Positions 1-6,400 of a DNA stretch of 6,881 nt are shown here, in pieces (position 1 is the first letter of the stretch; each line of letters opens with the position of its first letter). The position numbers and the translations under genes were made by a program. A model generated the notes under the pieces. That model was not told the origin of the DNA. It made no database searches and worked only from the letters and a program-made list of their open reading frames with translations. Origin of the DNA: Spirochaetia bacterium (GTDB taxonomy: Bacteria; Spirochaetota; UBA12135); assembly GCA_003497555.1 (NCBI GenBank), contig DNNS01000072.1:1-6881 (forward strand), written 5' to 3'.

Positions 1-171
1 TGCGGAAACGAGTATTTACTGGCTTTCTCGTGTAAATCGCGTATATGCTCTTCATGTCTCACCAAGCACATGCTCGAGTTCCAGATGTTTTTCTCAGAGC
101 ATACCGCACTGAAAGTGCCGCACCGCCATTTTGTTTTTACCATGCCCAAGATATTACGGCGGTACTTTATT
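1..171 (+). pseudogene. IS91-family transposase fragment, truncated at both ends
   Basis: Reading the plus strand from base 1 gives an open frame that stops at 193-195. Its first 56 residues resemble the N-terminal part of IS91-family (Y2, rolling-circle) transposases. They contain a cysteine cluster typical of the zinc-binding domain (Cys 1, 11, 16 and 19 of the fragment, with the context FSCK..CSSC), followed by VPHRHFVFTMPKILRRYF, the highly recognisable start of the Y2 transposase domain. After RRYF (base 168) the similarity is lost, and the frame runs about 8 more codons into the antisense of the deacetylase gene tail. The catalytic tyrosines lie downstream in intact proteins and are absent here. 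The 5' part lies outside the window. The zinc cluster looks about one residue shorter than usual, consistent with decay. Seen: motifs and truncation. Known: family assignment from those motifs. Inferred: non-functional remnant of a past insertion. No IS ends could be identified. Confidence 0.8.
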
Positions 172-296
172 CTTTTACATCTGCCTGTAATTTAAAAGTT
201 TGATATTTTTTTCGGAAATTATATTACGGATGCTGCTGCCAAGTAAAACGTCTTTTTCTGCAGTCCGCTGCCGGGCAGTGCCGTCCGGAGGCGCAT
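171..296 (-). repeat. Left copy of a 126-bp inverted repeat (deacetylase gene tail)
   Basis: This stretch holds the last 40 codons of the YdjC-type gene plus 4 bp beyond its stop. It is repeated in opposite orientation at 2702-2827. The pairing is gap-free (paired coordinates always sum to 2998) and I count 6 mismatches in 126 bp. The left edge coincides with the point where the IS91-type transposase similarity ends. This copy is the functional one: it encodes a natural family-like C-terminus ending KLLNYRQM. Confidence 0.93.
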
Positions 297-981
297 ACTC
301 TTTTTTTTCATGTACCAGAGCGTCAGAGTCTATAGACGGACAAAGCAGGTGGCATACCAGGAGCCACAAGCCCGGCTTCAGAGATTCAAGCTGTTTAATT
401 AAAAATTTTTCTTTTTCATCCGCCCTGATCCCGAAAAATTGTATTTTTTTTTCATTAAAATACCCGGAGATCGGAATATTATATTTCCCGGCCAGCTTTT
501 TGATAATTCTGGAACTCGCTTTTAGCGCGGCATTTTCAGAGGGAGCCACAAGATCCAGGTGATGATAATCAAGATAATCAATTTTTATTTTCCATCTCAA
601 AGCCAGGAGCTCAACCTGCGAGGTAATTTCCAATTCAAGCTCGTCTGGATCAGGCTCTGCTGCAAGAAATTCAGCAGGAGACTGGAACAAAAAACCATTT
701 TCATCAACAAGGCTCGGTACTTTATCATACGGCATAACCGGCCGCCATCTGAATCCTTGCCATTCGCCGACTAGTGTAATATGAACACCAATGCACCAGG
801 ATGGATTGCTCCTTGCCATTAAAGCAGCTTCATAAGCCCATGGCGCAGGAGCCTGTATCGAGGAACATCCAAGAATGCCGGAATCAAAACATTTTTTTAC
901 AGCAGCATTACAAGCATGAGACATGCCGAAATCATCTGCTCGAATAATCAGGTTTACTTCATCAGAGAAATCAGAATTCAT
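175..981 (-). CDS. YdjC/ChbG-family carbohydrate deacetylase
   Basis: A 268-residue cytoplasmic protein (no signal peptide) of the YdjC/ChbG family. These are metal-dependent deacetylases that remove acetyl groups from N-acetylated sugars such as diacetylchitobiose. The family signature is visible: IIRADDFGMS with the Asp pair D16-D17 near the N-terminus; GVHITL with H67; YLDYHHLDL with D138 and H140, corresponding to the usual HLDSHxH metal motif; and VCHLLCP with H211, where most members have HPG. The length is normal and the C-terminus (NIKLLNYRQM) is family-like, so the gene appears intact. The start at 981 is chosen because an in-frame TAA lies four codons upstream and the ADD motif follows closely. 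The Shine-Dalgarno is poor (AGG only 2 nt from ATG). A TATAAT at 990-995 sits almost at the start codon; a better promoter lies at 1167-1195. The last 40 codons are duplicated in inverted orientation at 2702-2827. The gene's 3' end abuts a transposase fragment. The substrate is not determinable; given the neighbours, an acetylated oligosaccharide is likely. Confidence 0.9.
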   Translation of the reverse strand: MNSDFSDEVNLIIRADDFGMSHACNAAVKKCFDSGILGCSSIQAPAPWAYEAALMARSNPSWCIGVHITLVGEWQGFRWRPVMPYDKVPSLVDENGFLFQSPAEFLAAEPDPDELELEITSQVELLALRWKIKIDYLDYHHLDLVAPSENAALKASSRIIKKLAGKYNIPISGYFNEKKIQFFGIRADEKEKFLIKQLESLKPGLWLLVCHLLCPSIDSDALVHEKKEYAPPDGTARQRTAEKDVLLGSSIRNIISEKNIKLLNYRQM

Positions 982-1166
982 TGCCTGAAATTATATACCG
1001 GATCCCTGTATAATTAAAACATTGTGCGCAGTTTACTCTGTGGGCATGTGAAAATAAATACTGTGTAATCCATAAAAATTCAGGGCAAACGCGAACTGGA
1101 CAGAAACAAGCTATTTTTAACATGATTGCGCAGACGAATATGGCTTTCCATTTCCAACACTGACGC

Positions 1167-1195
1167 ATTATATTCCATTTTCCATCAAAATTCAA
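1167..1195 (-). promoter_or_regulatory. Sigma70-type promoter candidate for the deacetylase gene
   Basis: On the minus strand, TTGAAT (1190-1195) is followed after exactly 17 bp by a perfect TATAAT (1167-1172). Transcription would begin near 1160 and leave a leader of about 180 nt before the deacetylase ATG at 981. The hexamers match 4/6 and 6/6 to consensus. The background is AT-rich, so chance similarity remains possible, but the spacing and position in a gene-free gap support it. Confidence 0.55.
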
Positions 1196-1208
1196 TCTTC
1201 CGTCAAAA
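1173..1208 (-). repeat. Two tandem 18-bp direct repeats overlapping the promoter
   Basis: On the minus strand two adjacent units, TTTTGACGGAAGATTGAA (1191-1208) and TTTTGATGGAAAATGGAA (1173-1190), match at 15 of 18 positions. The pair abuts the TATAAT box and contains the -35 hexamer and spacer. It may be a duplicated regulator-binding site or simple slippage; no regulator can be named. Confidence 0.6.
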
Positions 1209-1383
1209 TTATTTTTTTATTTTCACTGTCCCGGCTTATTAAAATCTCTGCCGCTGTAATTCATCTTTTTTTATCCTAAAACTCAAATTTTTCTATTTGG
1301 ATGTTGAAAAGAAATAAGCAGTATCTGGCCGAAAAGACCTTTCTTTAGGTATACAAAGTCAATTTTCAATACGAAAATCGGTT

Positions 1384-1404
1384 CCTTGTTTCAGAAAAAC
1401 AGGG
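1384..1404 (-). terminator. Possible weak terminator hairpin after the sugar-binding protein gene
   Basis: Fifteen bases after the stop of the sugar-binding protein gene, the minus strand reads CCCTGTTT, a 5-nt loop, then AAACAAGG. This forms an 8-bp stem with one mismatched pair. No uninterrupted U-tract follows directly, only ATTTT about 5 nt further on, so intrinsic termination would be weak at best. The location between two genes of different spacing style is the main support. Confidence 0.3.
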
Positions 1405-1418
1405 TTTCCGGTCAGCCA

Positions 1419-2678
1419 TTATTTATCCCAGGGAAGAAGATACTTATCAGCATATTCAACGTATTTTTTAGCATAATCCGCGCTGGTACATTTACCTTTA
1501 CGAAAATCTACAGAGATTCCAGTATTGCCTAAATTTTGCAAAAACGCTGTAAAGTTTTTAATCGGAACAGCAGATCGTAATAATTTATATTTATCCATGA
1601 CTTCAACATAAGTTTTAATGCCCGCCGGAGGAGCAATAAAAAACTCTTTTGTGGAAGCGATTCGCGGTGAAAAACCGTTTTTGGAACGGGCAAATAAATC
1701 GGCGCCGGTTTGGGAAATATAAAACTTAATGAATTTAAAAGCTTCGTCTTTATGTTTGGAAATTGAAGTTACTGCGAGATAGGCATCGTCGATCGGCATA
1801 TATCCATTGCCCCAGTGCGGTGCTTCTACAATATCCCACTCAAAATCTTTTATAGTATTAAGTTCAATTAATCCCCAGGTAGCCGCATTTTGCAGATAAG
1901 CCTTTGACATTTTAAATATGGAAAAAGCTCCGGAGGCTGAACCGCCGGTGGTAAATTCAGAAACTTCTTCGGGGGCAGGAATTTTTTGGATGATTTTATA
2001 TTGCTTGTCGTAGTATTTTACAAGATTTTTGTAGGCATCCGGATGAAGCTTTCCTTTTTCTATATTAAATATTTCCGGAAAAAAAAGATGGACAAAAAAA
2101 GGTATCTGTGTGATAGTAAGATTTCTGTCCATTTTATTCGGCTTGATTAGTTCAGCTTGAAAAATTTTATTGATATATGAGTAAAACTCATCAAAATGCC
2201 ATGACTTGGGCGGCAAAGGAAAACCGGCGGAATGCAGAAGAGTTTTGTTATAGGCTAGGCCTTGCGTTTTCAACTGCAGGGGCAGAGCCAGCAGATTACC
2301 CTTATATGTGAGAAGATCAAGCGCAATAGGGTAATATTCTTCGCGGTTAAATCCGTATTTTTCTATGTAAGGATTTAGTACAGTAATTGTGTCACGATCA
2401 TAATATTCGTTAATTTGTGTCCAGCCCATAAAAACATCAACTCCGCTGCCGGAAGCTATAGTTGAAAGGATTTTTTCGGTTTTGACACCGGTAACCAGGG
2501 TAATTTTTACACCTGGATTAAGCCGTTCAAAACGGTTAGCAATTATATTCATGATTTTTAATTGCTCCGTTGAAGATTCGGGGTTAATGTATACGAGATT
2601 AATTCCTTTGGATTTTTTTTTACCGGCACAGGAAAATACCAATAAACCAGTCATTAGTAAAATAATAAATTTATACAT
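1419..2678 (-). CDS. ABC transporter sugar-binding lipoprotein (family 1 solute-binding protein)
   Basis: A 419-residue extracytoplasmic solute-binding protein of the family 1 sugar-binding type (MalE/UgpB-like). It begins with a lipoprotein signal peptide: a short basic start, a hydrophobic stretch (residues 4-15) and a VFSC lipobox with C17 as the lipidated cysteine, followed by a Lys-rich linker. The mature part shows the usual family elements: IIANRFERLNPGVKI (about 45-59), a segment reading SGVDVFMG (78-85), ALPLQLKTQGLAYNK (131-145), a C-terminal AFSIFKMSKA segment and a late PIDDAYLAVTSISKHKDEAF segment. The length is normal. The start at 2678 is chosen because GGAG (2685-2688) lies 6 nt upstream and the signal peptide begins there. 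The frame stays open to an ATG at 2720, but that start lies inside the inverted repeat and would put 14 non-signal-like residues in front of the signal peptide. No permease or ATPase gene is adjacent. The gene is separated from the upstream cluster by a gene-tail remnant. The ligand is unknown, presumably an oligosaccharide released by the neighbouring hydrolase. Confidence 0.9.
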   Translation of the reverse strand: MYKFIILLMTGLLVFSCAGKKKSKGINLVYINPESSTEQLKIMNIIANRFERLNPGVKITLVTGVKTEKILSTIASGSGVDVFMGWTQINEYYDRDTITVLNPYIEKYGFNREEYYPIALDLLTYKGNLLALPLQLKTQGLAYNKTLLHSAGFPLPPKSWHFDEFYSYINKIFQAELIKPNKMDRNLTITQIPFFVHLFFPEIFNIEKGKLHPDAYKNLVKYYDKQYKIIQKIPAPEEVSEFTTGGSASGAFSIFKMSKAYLQNAATWGLIELNTIKDFEWDIVEAPHWGNGYMPIDDAYLAVTSISKHKDEAFKFIKFYISQTGADLFARSKNGFSPRIASTKEFFIAPPAGIKTYVEVMDKYKLLRSAVPIKNFTAFLQNLGNTGISVDFRKGKCTSADYAKKYVEYADKYLLPWDK

Positions 2679-2684
2679 ATATTG

Positions 2685-2688
2685 CTCC
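2685..2688 (-). promoter_or_regulatory. Ribosome-binding site that fixes the lipoprotein start
   Basis: GGAG on the minus strand sits 6 nt before the ATG at 2678. It selects the MYKFIILL start over the in-frame ATGs at 2720 and 2690. Confidence 0.7.
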
Positions 2689-2701
2689 ATTTGTTTATTC
2701 A

Positions 2702-2823
2702 ATGTGCCTCCGGACGGCACTGCCCGGCAGCGGACTGCAGAAAAAGACGTTTAACTTGGCAGCAGCATCCGTAATATAATTGCCGGAAAAAATATCAAAC
2801 TTTTAAATTACAGGCAACTGTAA
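2702..2823 (+). pseudogene. Inverted remnant of a YdjC-type deacetylase gene tail
   Basis: Read on the plus strand, this stretch encodes the same 40-residue C-terminus as the gene at 175-981, starting at its PPDGTARQRT segment and ending in NYRQL and TAA at 2821-2823. One substitution (TTA to TAA, 2752-2754) replaces the residue equivalent to L246 with a stop. Other differences include Ala to Val, Ser to Ala, Glu to Gly, Met to Leu and one silent change. No start codon or N-terminal deacetylase sequence precedes it; instead it adjoins the ribosome-binding site of the divergently oriented lipoprotein gene. Inferred: leftover of a partial inverted duplication, or of a former second deacetylase gene removed by rearrangement. 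It fills most of the 156-bp gap between the lipoprotein gene and the carbohydrate-binding gene. Confidence 0.85.
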
Positions 2824-2827
2824 AAGA
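2702..2827 (+). repeat. Right copy of the 126-bp inverted repeat
   Basis: Gap-free inverted partner of 171-296 (6 mismatches counted). It ends 7 bp short of the stop of the carbohydrate-binding gene (2835-2837). Near its right edge, TTACAG and CTGTAA form a 6-bp stem with a 4-nt loop (about 2808-2823), which might act as a weak hairpin for transcripts arriving from the right. Confidence 0.93.
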
Positions 2828-2834
2828 TATTGCG

Positions 2835-3467
2835 TTATTCTGTATTATTTCCCTGTTTCACCGGTGTCAGCTCAATATTATCTATCCAGACTGAAGAGCT
2901 GGCTGCATTTCCACCGGGTACTGAAAACATGAGTTTGACATTTTTCCTTTCAGCAAGGTATTTGCTGCTTTCCGGGCCGTCAAAAACAAATATAAAAAAA
3001 TAATTTTTCCATTCTTCATGAACTGCCGCATTGAGTGTTTTATACCAGTGTTTTTTCTGCTGCCATCCTTCCCCGTCAATAACGAACTGTAATTCAACAG
3101 GGGCCGTGCTTTTTGCCCACAGGGAAAATTTAAACCTGCCGTGCTCAACATAGGGAATTAATTCTGAATATGACATGCTGATAACAGGCTTCTTTTTTTT
3201 CCCGGGATCAATTTCCCTGGACGGATCATCACTTTGAATATCAAGCCTGAGGCTTTTTTTGCCGTCAATAAATATTACATTTTCGTCAACAGCAGCCTTG
3301 CTTGCGTTTCCATCCCTGGCGCGCTGTGTCCAGAACTCAAGATTGTTTTCAAAGTTGCCGTTTTTAATTACATTTTCAGGATTTGTCTGCGCGTGTAAAC
3401 AAACCTCCAGGCCTGCCGCAATAAATACTATCCGGCATTTTTGCCGCAGCTTTATTAGATTAATCAT
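2835..3467 (-). CDS. Secreted stand-alone carbohydrate-binding (CBM4/9-like) protein
   Basis: A 210-residue exported protein. Residues 1-26 form a signal peptide with a basic N-region (K6, R8, K10, R12), a short hydrophobic core (IVFIAAGL) and a likely cleavage after A26 before QTNPEN. The rest resembles one CBM4/9-type beta-sandwich. It opens with the typical NVIKNGNFENNLEFW (32-46), has GKKSLRLDI (69-77) and YVEHGRFKFSLWAKS (106-120) in the middle, a Trp/Tyr-rich stretch (135-160), and the closing VWIDNIELTPV (193-203) that is characteristic of this fold. There is no catalytic domain, so it probably binds a glycan outside the cell or in the periplasm. AAGGAG lies 6 nt before the ATG, so the start is firm. 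It follows the hydrolase gene by 26 nt and is almost certainly co-transcribed with it. The hydrolase itself begins with the same kind of module, so the two may target one polysaccharide. The exact module family and ligand are uncertain. Confidence 0.8.
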   Translation of the reverse strand: MINLIKLRQKCRIVFIAAGLEVCLHAQTNPENVIKNGNFENNLEFWTQRARDGNASKAAVDENVIFIDGKKSLRLDIQSDDPSREIDPGKKKKPVISMSYSELIPYVEHGRFKFSLWAKSTAPVELQFVIDGEGWQQKKHWYKTLNAAVHEEWKNYFFIFVFDGPESSKYLAERKNVKLMFSVPGGNAASSSVWIDNIELTPVKQGNNTE

Positions 3468-3493
3468 ATTTTTCTCCTTTTTTTATGAACATA

Positions 3494-6400
3494 TTATCTG
3501 CATAAAATAAAACCGAACCTGTCAGTAAATTTCCACATTTTGTTATCCCTGCCTGCCCATATCATCTCGCATTTTCTTCTTTTTTTTTCTCCTGCTTCAT
3601 CCCGTTCATCAACCGCGATGTTAAAGCCAAACACGGTTCCGGAAAAAATTGCCTTTACTCCCAGACTGGCTGACGGGATGCCTATCTCCATGAAATACCC
3701 GTCTTTAACAGACCTGGATGCGTATTTGATATCTGAAAAGCGGTCATGCTTTGCCTTGTCTCCGACAATTGCAAAAAAGCCGTTTTCACCGCCTGAAGCA
3801 GGAACGAAATTGATCTGCACATCATCATCATTGTAAAAAGTATTTTCAGCATCGCCTGCGGTATCACAGTCGAAAAAAAGCTGAACGCAATCTCCCTGGA
3901 AAGGCCTCTCCCTGTCCTGGATAATAATATTGTCCACAACTTTTATATAAAAATAAAGCATATCGCCTCTCCAGCAGGACCAGGCGGATAACGATAAATC
4001 CTTTTCACCGTTCCATTCCCGATCATTTTTTGAATCAGAAAGTATTCTGTCATCAGAGGCAAGCCGCAAGGGTTCTGCCGGTGACCATTCATCATCCCTG
4101 GCGTCTACTGATATGATATTTTTTGATTCTGTTGAATGCATAAAAACAATATCCTTTTTAAATTCCGTCATTCTGTCTCCAATCCGGACTATGCCTTCCA
4201 TCTCGCCCCTGCATTCTCCTGATATGGCGGATATCGGGATTTTTACAGTATATGCGCTCATTCCGGCAACAGGCCCGAATATCAGGCCCTCTTTTTCTAT
4301 TTTTATACCGGCAGGATATCTTGCGGCGCGCGCAAAGCCTGATATTTCTCCGCTTGTGTTATTCTGTATTTTTATTACTGCAACGGGATTTTTTTCACCG
4401 GATCCTATGGCGACTGAAATGCCTGCAGCCCCTTTGAAATCCTCATGCTTTCCCGCGAGCATCAAAGCCTCAATGTTTTTGAGCTCGGAAAATGGAGCCT
4501 GGATATAATACGGAGCTTCATCAAGCGGCAGCCTTGTTACGGATCCGGTTTTTTCCGGTATAATCTCGTTCCCCATGAAATCATATATCTTTTCAATTTT
4601 TGCGCTGTTCCCGATTGCAAGCCTGCCGAATCCCTTGCCGCTCATAAGATGCCAAAAAGGGATAATTACCTTTTCGCCCTTTTTAAAGGCATAGGCGCGG
4701 AATTTTTCATTTCTGGAAAGCTCCCCGAGCGGCTTTGTCTCGTCAATTAGAAGCGCCATGGCATTGAACGCAGGATATATTATCTTGGGGCTGCGCCAGT
4801 GATCCCTGATCATACCGAGGAGCTGATATACTTTATACTGGGTATATGCGCCTGTCATAAACCAGAAAGTCCTGGTTATTCCGGATGAAATTTCAATAAT
4901 CATGGCTCTTATGCCGTTCCGCGCCGCTTCTATCTCGGATGTATAGCCGAACGCGTTATCCTGCATCATAAGCCTGTACTGGGTTGCCTGGTGGTTCACC
5001 GGATCAAAAAGGTCATTCGCGCAGGTGGCCCCTTCTGTCTGCAAAACAGTAATATTTTTATTTCCGTACTTACCTGCAAGATTTCTGATACTGGCCACGG
5101 CATTTTCAATCCTGCTGTCTCTTTCAAGAGGATATTTTCCCAGATAAAAATGCACTGAAAGCCCGTCAATCCATTTCAGGAGATCCCGATCCAGAAGCCT
5201 GGACAAAAAATTCGCGTCTTCACCAATCTGTCCGAAGCCTCCTATATTTGCCACTGCGGGTATGTCAGGCGTTATTGTCTTTACAATTTGATAAATCCCG
5301 GAATAAATACGTGCATGCTCATCACAGTATTTGTCACCGGGAACAGAGAGATAAGGCTCGTTTGCGAGCTCCCAGGTATGCACCTTGCCGCTATAGCGGG
5401 TAACGGCCGTTTCAATATATTTACAAAACTGCTCAAGGTCAATTTCCGGGAATCCTCCTGTTACATCATCATTGATAACCGCCCACTTCGGGGCTCCTCT
5501 TTTCAAAACATCAGAAAAAACAAGAAGCACTGCCATTTTATTTTTATCACTCTGCACTATATCGCTTTCTTTGTAATAGGCATCCCATGCATATTCGCCT
5601 TTTTTTGTTTCGATTATTCTCCAGTTGAAAAATATACGGCTCCACCTTGCTCCTGAATTTTTGATTATACCCCAGCGTTTTTCAAGCAATTCACTGTCGT
5701 CAGTACCGTTAAAAGGATGTATCCCGAAAAAGCTGTTTAAATGCATGTTGCCGTCATAGAGGGCGGCAACACGCGCAGCATGAACAGTATGCGTATCTAT
5801 CTTCCGGCTGTTTTCATCCGCAAGAACCGCTGTTATTTTAAAAAAACCTTTTAATCCAGGAGCTTTTACAAATTTTTTTTCGTATAAAGATTCTGCTGCC
5901 ACTGTACAGGAATCAGCACTGTTGAAAAAAATTTTATTATCCGCGTCGCTAACTGTTACCTGGAATGAAAATTTTTTTTCAGCTTTGTCTGAATTATAAA
6001 TTCCCGCGGTAAAATCAAGAGGTTCATGCTCAAAAAAAATGTTTGCGTAGGCTCCGCTTCTGACAGCAATGCAGAACTTTTGCGCGGCTTTATATTCCGC
6101 AAGCTCCCCTTTTTCCCATTGAACAGCATCAACATCAACAGGGTCGCTGTTATTTTTATCTATAAAACAGCTGTATATATTTTCATTACCGAGCTCCTCG
6201 CTGTACGGCACGGCTTTAAGCTCCGCAGTAAGATGGTGCCTCTGCCACGTTTCACCGAGTATGATTTCTTTTTTTTCAGAGCTCCATCTTCCCGAGCCCA
6301 TGCGGAGCATGACTGCTGTTCCGTTTTTCTGCGTCCGAAGATACGCTGAAAAAGTATATTTTCCGGGTTCGAGTTTTCTGGAATTAAAATAACCGGTTTT

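Larger units (their letters stand above)
982..1418. other. 437-bp non-coding gap with promoter elements
   Basis: No convincing gene is present here. A Cys-rich open frame on the minus strand (971-1195) would have to start at TTG, lacks a spaced ribosome-binding site, overlaps the promoter-like hexamers and the deacetylase start, and resembles nothing I know. The identifiable contents are a weak hairpin after the binding-protein stop (1384-1404), an 18-bp tandem repeat (1173-1208) and a good promoter-like sequence (1167-1195). Between 1210 and 1380 the sequence is A/T-tract-rich and I see no RNA gene or gene remnant. The size of the gap contrasts with the 22-26 nt spacing further up the cluster, which suggests the deacetylase is a separate transcription unit or that intervening genes were lost. 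Confidence 0.6.

Noticed and set aside
971..1195. A 74-residue Cys-rich open frame on the minus strand upstream of the deacetylase
   Set aside because: It would need a TTG start without a properly spaced ribosome-binding site, overlaps the promoter hexamers and the deacetylase start, and shows no family resemblance.
2482..2754. A 90-residue plus-strand open frame ending in the deacetylase-like segment
   Set aside because: Only its last codons are real former coding sequence (the inverted remnant). The rest is antisense to the lipoprotein gene and has no matching family features.
2760..2800. Promoter-like TTGATA and TATATT on the minus strand ahead of the lipoprotein gene
   Set aside because: The spacing is only 14 bp and the same sequence occurs inside the intact deacetylase coding region, so it is probably incidental.
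171..2827. Terminal inverted repeats of a transposon enclosing the lipoprotein and deacetylase genes
   Set aside because: The repeats are deacetylase coding sequence with a natural family C-terminus. There is no transposase inside, and I see no target-site duplication at the outer edges.
3580..3588. Nine-base T run (A run in the hydrolase reading direction), a possible slippage site
   Set aside because: It encodes ordinary Lys-Lys-Arg codons about 30 residues from the C-terminus, and similar runs are common in this AT-rich DNA.
5288..5656. A 122-residue plus-strand open frame opposite the hydrolase gene
   Set aside because: It lies entirely antisense to the catalytic domain, whose motifs are clear, and has no recognisable features of its own.
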